From CAYJCL01 sp964370475 (GTDB taxonomy: Bacteria > Bacillota_I > Bacilli_A > RF39 > UBA660), in assembly GCA_964370475.1 (NCBI GenBank), contig CAYJJI010000010.1, positions 1 through 43,609 on the forward strand: a stretch of DNA of 43,609 nucleotides, in the 5' to 3' direction. Position 1 is the stretch's first letter; the number at the start of each line of letters is the position of its first letter. Shown one piece after another: positions 23,715 through 32,431 of the stretch. A program made the translations under genes and the position numbers. Below the pieces are notes generated by a model, which was not told where the DNA came from, did no database searches, and was given only the letters and a program-made list of their open reading frames with translations.

Positions 23715-25922
23715 CTTAGATTCCAACTTAACTAAGACTTCACGAGGCTTACTTCCATTAGCTGGACCAACAATACCTCTTTCTTCTAATAAATCAACTA
23801 CTCTAGCTGCTCTATTATATCCTAATCTAAATCTTCTTTGTAATAATGAAGCACTAACTTTACCAGTTTGAATAGCAAACTCAACAATTTCATTATATAA
23901 AGGATCTTCATAATCCTCTGGATCTCCAGATACAGGATTATGATCAGGAGCATCATCCATAGTTAAAGATTCATCATACTGAGCTACTTGCTCCTTACAA
24001 ACATAATCTATTAATCTATTAATTTCATCATCAGAAATAAAACATCCTTGAATACGTATAGGAGAATTTTCACCCATAGGTAAATATAACATATCCCCTT
24101 TACCTAATAATTTTTCAGCACCAGGCATATCCAAAATAGTTCTCGAATCTATTTGAGATGCAACTGCAAAAGATATTCTACTAGGTATATTAGCTTTAAC
24201 TACCCCAGTAATTACATCAGTACTAGGTCTTTGAGTAGCAACTATTAAATGAATACCAGCAGCACGTGCCATTTGAGTAATTCTCAAAATAGAATCTTCA
24301 ACTTCTTTAGCTGCAACTAACATTAAATCAGCTAACTCATCTATTATTACTACTATATAATCCATTTTCTTAATATTAAGAGTTAAATCTTTCTCATTTT
24401 GCTTTCTAACCCATTCATTATATCCCGCAATATTTTTAACTCCATTTTCAGAAAATTCCATATATCTACGTTCCATCTCAGTAACAATTTTTTGTAATGC
24501 TACAGAAGCTTTCTTAGGATTAGTAACTACAGGAGTTTTCAAATGAGGAACACCATTATAATTAGATAACTCTACTTTTTTAGGATCTACCATTACTAAT
24601 TTAACTTCATCAGGACGATATCTAAGTAAAATAGAAGCAATAATACTATTAATACAAACAGACTTACCAGACCCAGTAGAACCAGCTACTAATAAATGTG
24701 GCATTTTAGATATATCAGCTGTTTGTACACGTCCCATTATATCTTTACCTAAACAAACTACTATCCCACCATTATTAGGAGGTATATTAGCTGCTATTTC
24801 TTTTATCTTAACTGGACTAATTACTGGATTAGGTAATTCAACACCTATTGTACTCTTACCAGGTATAGGAGCTTGAATACGAACATCCCTAACAGCCATA
24901 GCAAGAGCTATCTCTCGGTGAATACCTACTATCTTATTAACTTTAGTTCCATTAGGTATTTGAATTTCATATTGAGTAATAGAAGGTCCAACATGTATTT
25001 CAACAACCTTACCATTAATTTGAAAATCACTAAGAACTCTCTCTAATACCATCTTTTGACTTTTTAATATATCATTATTTAATTTTTTAACCTTAGAAAT
25101 TTCATCTAATAAACCAATAGAAGGTAATCTATATTTATGATTACTTAAAGCTTCATTAGAAACAGCTGGCGTCACTTCACTAACAGCAACTTGATTAGTA
25201 ACTGGTGCTTGTACTGCCACAGCTGTTGGTTCTTGATGGTGTTTTAAATCTTCCACTGAAGATATAACAACACGATTATCAACTTCTTCTTCCTCTTCAT
25301 ACCCATCTTCATCATCTTCATCACGTTCTTTTCTTTTAAATAAAGAACCAATTTTCTCGAAGAATTCTCCTAAATCAATATCAAAAGCTAAAACAATTCC
25401 AAAAAATCCTAAAATAACTAAAACTATATAAGTACCAATCTCCCCAAATAATGAAGAAAAACATCCAGCAACAACTGCTCCAATAATTCCTCCACCTACA
25501 GTAATATTAGTATTACCACTACTTAAAAAATCAGTAGTCTCATTAATAGAATCAGCTCTAATCATATAATTATCTAAAGATGCATCAAATAAAACTTCAA
25601 ATCCAGGAGTCTTTTGAATAAATTCAAAATGCGACGCAACTAATATAACTACTACAATTATATAAAAACCTAACATTCTTAAAGAAAAAAACTTAGGAGG
25701 TTTTCTCTTTACTATCATATAACAACCCATATAAAATATTAATACTAATATAATAGGCCACCATTCACCACCAACAAATAAGGCAAATTTCTTAATAAAT
25801 TCACCTACCAATCCAAATCCAAAACCTAATAAACCTATTAATACTAATAATAAACCTACTAGCTCTACACTATATTTAAACTCACTGTTACTTGATGCTT
25901 TACTCTTTTTTTTCTTTGCCAT
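23709..25922 (-). CDS. ftsK: DNA translocase FtsK/SpoIIIE
   Basis: A septum-located DNA pump that clears chromosomes at division and, in spore formers, moves DNA into the forespore. 737 residues: four or five transmembrane helices (~15-185), an acidic linker, the alpha/beta motor with Walker A AGSTGSGKSV (near 415) and IIDELADLM as Walker B, the MPHLLVAG and ATQRPS signatures, and a C-terminal winged-helix gamma domain (SASLLQRRFRLGYNRAAR) that reads DNA polarity sequences. ATG 25922 is preferred over ATG 25934 because GGTGG is then correctly placed and transcription starts near 25932. It could serve both as SpoIIIE and as vegetative FtsK. Confidence 0.96.
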   Translation of the reverse strand: MAKKKKSKASSNSEFKYSVELVGLLLVLIGLLGFGFGLVGEFIKKFALFVGGEWWPIILVLIFYMGCYMIVKRKPPKFFSLRMLGFYIIVVVILVASHFEFIQKTPGFEVLFDASLDNYMIRADSINETTDFLSSGNTNITVGGGIIGAVVAGCFSSLFGEIGTYIVLVILGFFGIVLAFDIDLGEFFEKIGSLFKRKERDEDDEDGYEEEEEVDNRVVISSVEDLKHHQEPTAVAVQAPVTNQVAVSEVTPAVSNEALSNHKYRLPSIGLLDEISKVKKLNNDILKSQKMVLERVLSDFQINGKVVEIHVGPSITQYEIQIPNGTKVNKIVGIHREIALAMAVRDVRIQAPIPGKSTIGVELPNPVISPVKIKEIAANIPPNNGGIVVCLGKDIMGRVQTADISKMPHLLVAGSTGSGKSVCINSIIASILLRYRPDEVKLVMVDPKKVELSNYNGVPHLKTPVVTNPKKASVALQKIVTEMERRYMEFSENGVKNIAGYNEWVRKQNEKDLTLNIKKMDYIVVIIDELADLMLVAAKEVEDSILRITQMARAAGIHLIVATQRPSTDVITGVVKANIPSRISFAVASQIDSRTILDMPGAEKLLGKGDMLYLPMGENSPIRIQGCFISDDEINRLIDYVCKEQVAQYDESLTMDDAPDHNPVSGDPEDYEDPLYNEIVEFAIQTGKVSASLLQRRFRLGYNRAARVVDLLEERGIVGPANGSKPREVLVKLESKE

Positions 25923-25938
25923 CTTTACCACCATACTA

Positions 25939-25967
25939 ATTATACTAAATTATTACCATTAATGCAA
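25939..25967 (-). promoter_or_regulatory. Sigma-A promoter of ftsK
   Basis: TTGCAT (25962-25967), 17-bp spacer, TATAAT (25939-25944). Initiation would fall near 25932, so the ATG at 25934 would be at or outside the transcript. Confidence 0.75.
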
Positions 25968-25969
25968 AG

Positions 25970-25987
25970 GAAAAAGAGGTTTCCCTC
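25970..25987 (-). terminator. Terminator of the YjcZ-like pair
   Basis: Short GAGG-GAAA-CCTC tetraloop hairpin (25976-25987) followed by five U on the minus strand, directly after the second small gene. Confidence 0.7.
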
Positions 25988-25992
25988 ATTTA

Positions 25993-26100
25993 TTAAAATA
26001 CAAAACTACCTAATATAATTGCTAATAGAATAAATAAAATTAATGCTATGAATGCTCCATTACAATTACTTGTAGTTACAACATTTTTATTACAAGCCAT
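25993..26100 (-). CDS. YjcZ-like small hydrophobic sporulation protein (35 aa)
   Basis: A 35-codon gene with a strong TAGGAGGTG site before ATG 26100. The peptide has a polar Cys/Asn N-terminus (MACNKNVVTTSNCNG) and a C-terminal hydrophobic segment AFIALILFILLAIILG. This is the pattern of the YjcZ/SscA group of tiny spore-associated membrane proteins in Bacilli. It lies 23 bp after a similar gene and before a terminator. It is probably made in the mother cell late in sporulation, given the sigma-K-like promoter upstream of its partner. Family placement rests on pattern, not on an alignment. Confidence 0.75.
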   Translation of the reverse strand: MACNKNVVTTSNCNGAFIALILFILLAIILGSFVF

Positions 26101-26123
26101 ACTTTCACCTCCTAGTTAATAGA

Positions 26124-26213
26124 TTAAACAAAAGCTCCTACAATAATAATTAACAAGATAAATAGCACTAATATGATTGCAGGACCACAAGTATTACCGA
26201 AACAATTATTCAT
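26124..26213 (-). CDS. YjcZ-like small hydrophobic sporulation protein (29 aa)
   Basis: A 29-codon gene behind AAAGGAGGG at ATG 26213. The peptide starts MNNCFGNTCGPA and continues with a hydrophobic helix (IILVLFILLIIIVGAF). The Cys/Gly-rich head followed by an F-hydrophobic LVLFILLIIIVGA tail closely resembles the YjcZ family of sporulation proteins (FALIVVLFILLIIVGA type). It is first of a two-gene unit and is preceded by a sigma-K-like promoter at 26247-26274. The function of the family is not well defined; SscA aids spore coat assembly. Confidence 0.82.
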   Translation of the reverse strand: MNNCFGNTCGPAIILVLFILLIIIVGAFV

Positions 26214-26246
26214 TATAATTCCCTCCTTTATATATCTTTACATTAT

Positions 26247-26274
26247 TATTGTATGGTTAATTTAATTATTATGT
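26247..26274 (-). promoter_or_regulatory. Sigma-K-like promoter of the YjcZ-like pair
   Basis: On the minus strand AC (26273-26274) is followed after 17 bp by CATACAATA (26247-26255), which fits the sigma-K pattern AC...CATANNNTA exactly; the CATACAAT core also fits a sigma-E -10. Start of transcription would be ~25 bp before the small gene. It is divergent from the prsA promoter. Confidence 0.6.
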
Positions 26275-26284
26275 GAGTAATTTC

Positions 26285-26313
26285 TTGTATTTTATTTTTA
26301 TACTTGTTATAAT
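26285..26313 (+). promoter_or_regulatory. Sigma-A promoter of prsA
   Basis: TTGTAT (26285-26290), 17-bp spacer, TATAAT (26308-26313) on the plus strand, 22 bp before the prsA start. Confidence 0.8.
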
Positions 26314-26335
26314 GTTAAATGTAAGGGAGGATATA

Positions 26336-27367
26336 ATGAAGAAAAAATTAATATTACTAGCAATGTGCTTAGTAATGGTAACAGGTTGTGGAGAGGAAAT
26401 TCCTAAATTAAAAGATGGAAGCGAAGCAGTAGTAAACTTTGAAGATGGTTCATCAATTAGCGCTGAAGAATTATACGCAGCACTAAAAGAAAATGCTGGA
26501 ACATCAACAATGGTTAACTTAATCGATAGAAAAATCTTAGAACAAGAATATAAAGATAAAGTTACAGAAGCTGAAGAATATACAACAGATCATATGGCTC
26601 AACTTAACGCAAGTTATGGTGAAGACTTATTATCAGCAATTCAACAGTATACTGGTTATGCAACTATTGAAGCATACGAAGATAGCGTATCATTAAGTTT
26701 CTTACAAAATGAAGCTATATTAGATTATGCTAAATCTATGATTAAAGATAAAGATGTTGAAGAATACTACGACGACGAAATCGTTGGAGATATTAAAATA
26801 AGTCATATCTTAATTACTCCAAATGTAACTGATGATATGTCTGCAGATGAAAAATCAGATGCTGAAGAAGAAGCAAAAGAAGAAATCGAAGATATCATTG
26901 CTCAACTTAAAAAAGCTGACAAAGATGAAATCGAAAGTTTATTTGCTGAATTAGCAAAAGAAGAATCACAAGATTCATCAACAGCTTCAAGCGGTGGAAA
27001 CTTAGGATTCATTAATACTGATACACTTGGTACTACTTATGATGAATTAGTTGATGCAGCTTATGATTTAGAAGATGGAGAATATTCTACAAAAGTTATT
27101 ACTACTGAATTAGGATATCACGTTGTATTAAGAACTGAATCAAAAGAAAAAGCTAGTTTAGAAGATTCTAAAGAAGATATTTTAGAAATTTTAGCTAACG
27201 AATATTTAACTGAAAACATTGCAGCTAGTACAGAAGCAATGAGAGATCTTCGTGAAGAATATGGTATGGATATTATTGATACTCAACTAAACGATAATTA
27301 TGCAACTTTAATTCAAAACGCTTTATTACAAGCTGAAGAACAAGAAGCAGCAGCAGATGCACAATAA
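26336..27367 (+). CDS. prsA: PrsA-like foldase lipoprotein (parvulin peptidyl-prolyl isomerase)
   Basis: Assists folding of secreted proteins outside the membrane. 343 residues from ATG 26336 (GGGAGG just upstream). The lipoprotein signal ends in VTGC with lipidated C18. An N-terminal chaperone-like helical region (~25-140) is followed by a parvulin domain beginning ISHILITP (~148) and containing GGNLGFI and TELGYHVVLR, then an acidic helical tail. One of only two plus-strand genes in the window. Usual PrsA length is ~290-330. It may serve secreted and T7SS-surface proteins alike; that is inference. Confidence 0.92.
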   Translation: MKKKLILLAMCLVMVTGCGEEIPKLKDGSEAVVNFEDGSSISAEELYAALKENAGTSTMVNLIDRKILEQEYKDKVTEAEEYTTDHMAQLNASYGEDLLSAIQQYTGYATIEAYEDSVSLSFLQNEAILDYAKSMIKDKDVEEYYDDEIVGDIKISHILITPNVTDDMSADEKSDAEEEAKEEIEDIIAQLKKADKDEIESLFAELAKEESQDSSTASSGGNLGFINTDTLGTTYDELVDAAYDLEDGEYSTKVITTELGYHVVLRTESKEKASLEDSKEDILEILANEYLTENIAASTEAMRDLREEYGMDIIDTQLNDNYATLIQNALLQAEEQEAAADAQ

Positions 27368-27390
27368 AAAAGAGCAACGCTCTTTTTTTT
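27366..27390. terminator. Bidirectional terminator between prsA and recX
   Basis: AAAGAGC-AAC-GCTCTTT hairpin with U-rich tails on both strands; it can end both converging genes. The recX stop codon touches it. Confidence 0.8.
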
Positions 27391-28138
27391 ATTGTTCTAA
27401 TACTTCATTAACATCTTCATAACTAAAACCTAAAGATGATAACTTCTTAAACAACATATATTTTAATTCCTTATCAGAATATTTTTTTTGATACTTGTTT
27501 AAATACTTATTATATTCCTTAATTAATATATTATTATCATTAAAATCATAATTACTTATAACATTACTAATCATTAAAGAATCAAAACCTAAATTAACTA
27601 AATTAATCATTAACTTACCCTTCAATTTAAAAACACTATACTTAGTATTAGAACTAAAAGATTTATTAATATATCTATTAATCTTATCTTCCCAAACAAA
27701 CTCATCAATACTATTTAAATATTCTTCAATTAATAACTCATTAACTCCTAGAACAAGTAATTTACTTTTAATCTTTAAAGGTCCATTATTACCCAAATTA
27801 ATTTGATCATTAACAAAAGACTTTATATATAAAGATTCATCTAAATATCCTAATTCTTTAATTTTGTTAATTACATCAAAAACTATACTTTTATCAAATT
27901 CTTTTATTAAATATTTATATAACTCTTTTTCAGTACGTAACTTCTTAGTAATATATTTTAGAGCTTTATAATACACACAATAAAAGTCATTGTCTTTTAA
28001 AATTGAAGCCAACAACATACTATCAACATTTTTATTAGTTAATAAAGTATATTTTAATATTACCTCATCATATAACTGATAAACTACATCATTAATCTTT
28101 AATTCATATAACCCACTTTTAAGTTTCTTGATTTTCAT
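27389..28138 (-). CDS. recX: RecX regulatory protein
   Basis: Modulates RecA filaments. 249 residues from ATG 28138 (AGAGGT upstream; a longer in-frame start would read through the promoter and terminator). It shows the three-helix RecX repeats: AL(K)YITKKLRTEKELYKYL, VINKIKELGYLDESLYIKSFV, and GPLKIKSKLLVLGVNELLIEEYL, followed by further copies to the C-terminus. Length is typical for the long Bacilli form. It has its own promoter, nested in the preceding terminator. Confidence 0.88.
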   Translation of the reverse strand: MKIKKLKSGLYELKINDVVYQLYDEVILKYTLLTNKNVDSMLLASILKDNDFYCVYYKALKYITKKLRTEKELYKYLIKEFDKSIVFDVINKIKELGYLDESLYIKSFVNDQINLGNNGPLKIKSKLLVLGVNELLIEEYLNSIDEFVWEDKINRYINKSFSSNTKYSVFKLKGKLMINLVNLGFDSLMISNVISNYDFNDNNILIKEYNKYLNKYQKKYSDKELKYMLFKKLSSLGFSYEDVNEVLEQ

Positions 28139-28154
28139 ACATACCTCTAATAAA

Positions 28155-28183
28155 ATTATAACAAACAAAAAAACGAAAAACAA
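28155..28183 (-). promoter_or_regulatory. Promoter of recX, nested in the nrnA terminator
   Basis: TTGTTT (28178-28183), 17-bp spacer, TATAAT (28155-28160) with a TGT extension. The -35 is part of the terminator's 3' arm and U tract. Confidence 0.65.
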
Positions 28184-28200
28184 GAACATTTGTTCTTGTT
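28174..28200 (-). terminator. Terminator of nrnA
   Basis: Ten-bp stem AACAAGAACA / TGTTCTTGTT (28179-28200) followed by U residues; the nrnA stop codon is inside the stem. Confidence 0.85.
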
Positions 28201-29161
28201 AATTGTTTTTGCTATATTCAATACACACTTGATCTAAATCAGATATCATCATATCTACAGACTCTTCATCAGGTATTCTAGCTCCACTAGCAAACTTATG
28301 TCCACCACCATTATATTTAGAAGCTATAGTATTAATAATAGGTCCTCTACTTCTTATATTTACTTTATGTAATTTACTACGTTCATCATAAGTAATAAAT
28401 GTCCACACTTTTACTCCTTTAATGAAGTTAAAACTATTTATCATATTTGAAGCAGTTGAATTATCAACTTCAAATCTTTTTATATCTTCAGCTTTAATTT
28501 TCATATAAGCCAAACCATTTTTAGTAATTGTTAAATTTTCACCAATGAAATTTTGAAATCTAATCTCATTTATTGATCTTTCATACAAAGAAGCATACAA
28601 ACTAGTAAAGTCAATTTTAGTTTTTTCAATTAACTCTATTATTAATTTAAATGTTTTAGTACTAGTATACGGTAATAGAAACCTATCACTATCAGATACT
28701 ACACCTAAATATAAATTTTCTGCTATCTTAGTATTAATTTTCAAAGGAGTATTTAAAAGAATTTCAATTATCATTTGACAAGCACTACTAGCAGTTTCAT
28801 CTACAAAATCAATAGTAGCAAACTTATCCTCTTTAGGATGATGATCTATTTTAATTACTTCATCATACTTAGTATAATCAGTTCCATCAATACGATGAAT
28901 ATTAGGTACATCACAAACAATCAATAAAGCGTTACTTAGAGTACTATCGTCTACTTTATCTAAAGTTCCATAATATTTAAACTTAGATACCCCACTACCA
29001 ACAGCAAGAACAGTCTTCTCAGGAAATGTTAGTTTAATTGAATCCCTTAAAGAAGTTTGACTAGCAATAGCATCTGGATCAGGACTTATATGCCTAGCAA
29101 TAACAATAGTCTTATACTTTCTAATTTTCTTATATATTTCTTTTATGATTGTTTTACGCAT
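28199..29161 (-). CDS. nrnA: DHH-family phosphoesterase NrnA-like (oligoribonuclease/pAp phosphatase)
   Basis: Degrades very short RNAs and/or dephosphorylates pAp, or cyclic dinucleotide products, in the cytoplasm. 320 residues. DHH domain motifs: H24...D28-P-D30-A-I-A-S, CDVPNIHR (~83-90) and the DHH-type IDHHPKED (~106-113). The C-terminal DHHA1 domain ends in GGGHKFASGAR, binding the substrate. Length matches NrnA (313 in B. subtilis). It lies 14 bp after ackA and probably shares its transcript. Whether it prefers nanoRNA, pAp or pApA cannot be read from the sequence. Confidence 0.93.
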   Translation of the reverse strand: MRKTIIKEIYKKIRKYKTIVIARHISPDPDAIASQTSLRDSIKLTFPEKTVLAVGSGVSKFKYYGTLDKVDDSTLSNALLIVCDVPNIHRIDGTDYTKYDEVIKIDHHPKEDKFATIDFVDETASSACQMIIEILLNTPLKINTKIAENLYLGVVSDSDRFLLPYTSTKTFKLIIELIEKTKIDFTSLYASLYERSINEIRFQNFIGENLTITKNGLAYMKIKAEDIKRFEVDNSTASNMINSFNFIKGVKVWTFITYDERSKLHKVNIRSRGPIINTIASKYNGGGHKFASGARIPDEESVDMMISDLDQVCIEYSKNN

Positions 29162-29175
29162 TATTATACATCCTT

Positions 29176-30369
29176 CTATTTAACTAATTCAAAAGTATCT
29201 TTAGCAATCATATATTCCTCATCAGTAGGTTTAACATAAACCATTACACTAGAATCTTCAGTACTTATTATACCCTCTTTTATATCTTTATATCTTGCTA
29301 TATTTTCATTACTAGAATCAACTTTAATTCCTAAACATTCTAACTTAGCTAATATAGACCTTCTAATCTTAATTCCATTTTCACCAACACCAGCAGTAAA
29401 TACAATTGCATCTACTTTACCAGCTAATTTAACATAATAATCAGTAATATATTTAACTATTCTATCTACAAATAAATCCCAAGCAAGTATTGCTCTTTCA
29501 TCACCAGCTTCAACAGCTTTTTCAATATCACGATTATCACTAAATTTTTCAGTAACTCCAAGTAAACCACTTTTTTTATTTAAGATAGTATCTACTTCGT
29601 CTAAAGTTTTACCAGATTTACTCATAAAGTAAGGAATCATAGTGTAATCAACATCACCACTACGAGTACCCATCATAACACCAGCATTAGGAGTGAATCC
29701 CATAGTAGTATCATAAGACTTACTATCTTTTACACAACATAGTGAAGCTCCACTACCAATATGACAACTAATAATATTAATAGAATCTTTCTTTAAAATA
29801 TCAATCATAGATTCTGTAATATATTTATGACTTGTTCCATGGAATCCATATTTTCTAATTCCATATTCACTATACCATTCATATGGTACAGGATATAAGA
29901 AATTCACCTCAGGCATAGTTTGATGAAACGCAGTATCAAACACAGCAACATTCTTAACTCCAGGAATCATTTCCATAAAAGTCTTAATACATAATAAATT
30001 TGATGGATTATGTAAAGGAGCTAGTGGCGAACAAGCAGATATATTATTAATTACATCTTCATCAATTACTACACTAGTACTATATTTATCTCCTCCATGA
30101 ACTACACGATGACCAATACCAGCAATTTCATTAAAATCACTAATAACATTATTATCAAATAATTCTTGTTTCAAAAATGAAATAGCATCATTAAAATTCT
30201 TTAATTCAACTTCCTTCTCAAATTTTTCACCATTTATTTTAATAGTATAGAAACTACCTTCAATTCCTATTTTCTCAAAATAACCATTAATTAATTCATT
30301 TCCTTCAGGTAGAACAACAACGTTAAACTTCAACGATGAACTACCAGCATTAACTGTTAAAATTTTCAT
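29176..30369 (-). CDS. ackA: Acetate kinase
   Basis: Makes ATP and acetate from acetyl phosphate, the last step of overflow or fermentative energy metabolism. 397 residues, typical length. Diagnostic motifs: VNAGSSSLKFN at the N-terminus, GHRVVHGGD, VAVFDTAFHQTMP, KYGFHGTSHKYI, CHIGSGASLCCV, and FTAGVGENG. No phosphotransacetylase gene is nearby. It has its own promoter, whose -35 lies in the terminator loop of the gene before it, and is followed at 14 bp by nrnA. AGAGGTGA precedes ATG 30369. Confidence 0.98.
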   Translation of the reverse strand: MKILTVNAGSSSLKFNVVVLPEGNELINGYFEKIGIEGSFYTIKINGEKFEKEVELKNFNDAISFLKQELFDNNVISDFNEIAGIGHRVVHGGDKYSTSVVIDEDVINNISACSPLAPLHNPSNLLCIKTFMEMIPGVKNVAVFDTAFHQTMPEVNFLYPVPYEWYSEYGIRKYGFHGTSHKYITESMIDILKKDSINIISCHIGSGASLCCVKDSKSYDTTMGFTPNAGVMMGTRSGDVDYTMIPYFMSKSGKTLDEVDTILNKKSGLLGVTEKFSDNRDIEKAVEAGDERAILAWDLFVDRIVKYITDYYVKLAGKVDAIVFTAGVGENGIKIRRSILAKLECLGIKVDSSNENIARYKDIKEGIISTEDSSVMVYVKPTDEEYMIAKDTFELVK

Positions 30370-30387
30370 ATTTTCACCTCTAAGTTA

Positions 30388-30416
30388 ATTATACACAAAA
30401 AAAGACTTTTATTCAA
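30388..30416 (-). promoter_or_regulatory. Promoter of ackA, nested in the preceding terminator
   Basis: TTGAAT (30411-30416), 17-bp spacer, TATAAT (30388-30393). The -35 is in the terminator loop of the 30426 gene. Confidence 0.7.
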
Positions 30417-30426
30417 TTAAAAGTCT
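30397..30426 (-). terminator. Terminator of the DUF4832-family gene
   Basis: Nine-bp stem AGACTTTTA / TAAAAGTCT (30403-30411 with 30418-30426) followed by a run of U. Confidence 0.85.
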
Positions 30427-32381
30427 CAGATACCTTTTTTCTTAAATTTAACTACTAAATAAATTACCAATCCCAAAACAAGTAAAAATATTATAGAAAG
30501 AACAATATTAGTAACAACTATTTCTAACTTACTGTCATTATCATCATTATTCTCAGATACCTCTACAGATTCATCTGATAAGTCATCTATATTAGGTTCT
30601 TCAAGAGAATCATCTACATTAGGTTCCTCAAGAGAATCATCTACATTAGGTTCCTCAAGAGAATCATCTTCATCAGGTAATTCATCATCAGGATTAATTT
30701 CATCTTCAGGTATAATTTCCTCATCAGGAATTTTCTCAAACAAAACTTCAATCTCCACATCAGTACTTGGCATTGAAAAAACATAACTATTCCCTACTAT
30801 TTTATAAGTTACTAGAACTCCATTAGATAATATATTTAAAGAATCTTTTACAATTCTATACCCTTCATCAGGGTTAATAGTAAAACTTACTTCCTCAGAA
30901 ATAAAATATTTACTTTCATCTAAAGTAATATGACCATTACTAATTTCTTTTATATTAACATCATAATATTCTCTATTAGTAACAACTACTTCACCTATAT
31001 AATTTGCTTTTAAAGTACTATTCCATATATCAATATTAGCAAACTCTATAGAATTATTACCGACACTATCTATATCATTGTTACTAATTTTTAAATATAC
31101 ATCATAATTACCTAGTATTATATCCTGATCCATCTTAATAGTAAAATCATAATTAAATTTAGATAAAGAATCAATATCTCTTAAATCTAAATCTATAGTC
31201 TTACTATAAGTATTAACCCCATTATCCAATATAACTTCTACCTTTTTAGCATTAATTAAATTAGCCGCTCCTACATTTTCAATAACCCCTTTTAATCTTA
31301 AAGTATTCGCTTCATTAACATATACATAATCATTTAAATAAGACTCCCTTAATACATATCTATAACCTAAATGATTAGCAATATAAGTATAAGCACTCTC
31401 TTTAGTATAAACAGAGTCACTCCCTAAATACGTTGCACTCTTCCATCTATTAATAGTTCTTTGATCCCATTCATAGTTTAAATAAGTTGTATGAGTTTTA
31501 AACATTTCTTCTATCATAAAAGAACTACTAGTATAATCAATTCCATTACTAGAATAATTATCTACTACCTCACCCCCATAAAAAGTATGAGTAGCATGAT
31601 TACTAAGCCATGTAACTTCATTTACTCTCCATCCTAATGTAGGATGATATAAAAAAGTTCCTAAGTCACTATGTGATCCCAAATAACCATCATTATAAAC
31701 TCCAACTCTATAAGCTGATTTATTTAAATACTCATAAGTTTTATATAAATCATTATAATCAATACCAGCCCATCCAGCAAAATAACTAGGTCTCCTAACA
31801 TTTATCTGCATATCATCAGGAGTATTATCTAAAAATGCATTTACAAGCTTATTAATATTTTCTTGAGTAACAATAGTACTAGAATGTTGTTCACCCCATG
31901 GACCAAATAAACCAGTATCAATAGCTGATATAACATCATCATATTTCATGAAAATAGGTTTTAATTGTTCAACATGTTTTAAAACTTGATCAATAGAAGG
32001 TTCCTTATTAGCACTATCTCCATAACTAAATCTAATAATTATAGAAGTATCCATTTTTCTATAATTATCCAAAATATGCATTAAACCATCAATAGCTCCA
32101 GAAGATATATCATTTTCTCCATTTACATTATTGTAATAACCCATAGATACTCTTAAATGAACCAAAGGTGCATCAGTATATCCAGTATGATTAGCACTAT
32201 TCTTTTCAAACCACGCAATGGCAGTACGATAAAAACCACGTTCAGGATTATTTAAAATTTTAGTAGATTCCATATAATTGATATCAGCAAGTACTAATTT
32301 AGAATCCAAAGAAGCACTGAAAGAATAACCCATTAAATATCCAAATAATAAAACTATAATAATAAATACATACTTCTTCAT
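30426..32381 (-). CDS. Surface-anchored DUF4874/DUF4832 protein with acidic repeats
   Basis: 651 residues. An N-terminal signal or anchor helix (~2-22) is followed by the NPERGFY start of a DUF4874-type TIM-barrel-like domain and a DUF4832 domain (to ~440), often seen in exopolysaccharide or glycoside-related surface proteins. Next is a beta domain like the bacterial InlB-type B repeat (SFTINPDEGYRIV, MPSTDVEIEVLFE; ~480-560), a Glu/Pro/Asp linker with tandem DDSLEEPN repeats (~565-610), and a C-terminal transmembrane helix with KFKKKGI. There is no LPxTG motif. It is probably held at the cell surface by its C-terminal helix. Enzymatic activity on a glycan is inferred from the family only. 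Confidence 0.88.
   Translation of the reverse strand: MKKYVFIIIVLLFGYLMGYSFSASLDSKLVLADINYMESTKILNNPERGFYRTAIAWFEKNSANHTGYTDAPLVHLRVSMGYYNNVNGENDISSGAIDGLMHILDNYRKMDTSIIIRFSYGDSANKEPSIDQVLKHVEQLKPIFMKYDDVISAIDTGLFGPWGEQHSSTIVTQENINKLVNAFLDNTPDDMQINVRRPSYFAGWAGIDYNDLYKTYEYLNKSAYRVGVYNDGYLGSHSDLGTFLYHPTLGWRVNEVTWLSNHATHTFYGGEVVDNYSSNGIDYTSSSFMIEEMFKTHTTYLNYEWDQRTINRWKSATYLGSDSVYTKESAYTYIANHLGYRYVLRESYLNDYVYVNEANTLRLKGVIENVGAANLINAKKVEVILDNGVNTYSKTIDLDLRDIDSLSKFNYDFTIKMDQDIILGNYDVYLKISNNDIDSVGNNSIEFANIDIWNSTLKANYIGEVVVTNREYYDVNIKEISNGHITLDESKYFISEEVSFTINPDEGYRIVKDSLNILSNGVLVTYKIVGNSYVFSMPSTDVEIEVLFEKIPDEEIIPEDEINPDDELPDEDDSLEEPNVDDSLEEPNVDDSLEEPNIDDLSDESVEVSENNDDNDSKLEIVVTNIVLSIIFLLVLGLVIYLVVKFKKKGI
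30594..30672 (-). repeat. 27-bp tandem coding repeat (EEPNVDDSL)
   Basis: About three consecutive 27-bp units, each encoding a nine-residue EEPNVDDSL-type block in the linker of the DUF4832 protein; the two inner copies are identical in DNA. Such repeats often vary in number between strains. Confidence 0.85.
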
Positions 32382-32407
32382 AAACGCCTCACTACTTTAA
32401 TAATAAC

Positions 32408-32431
32408 AAAAAAACTATACATAGTATAGTT
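32408..32431 (-). terminator. Terminator of the 61-aa gene
   Basis: AACTATAC, TAT loop, GTATAGTT (32413-32431) followed by seven U; the stop codon overlaps the stem. Confidence 0.8.
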
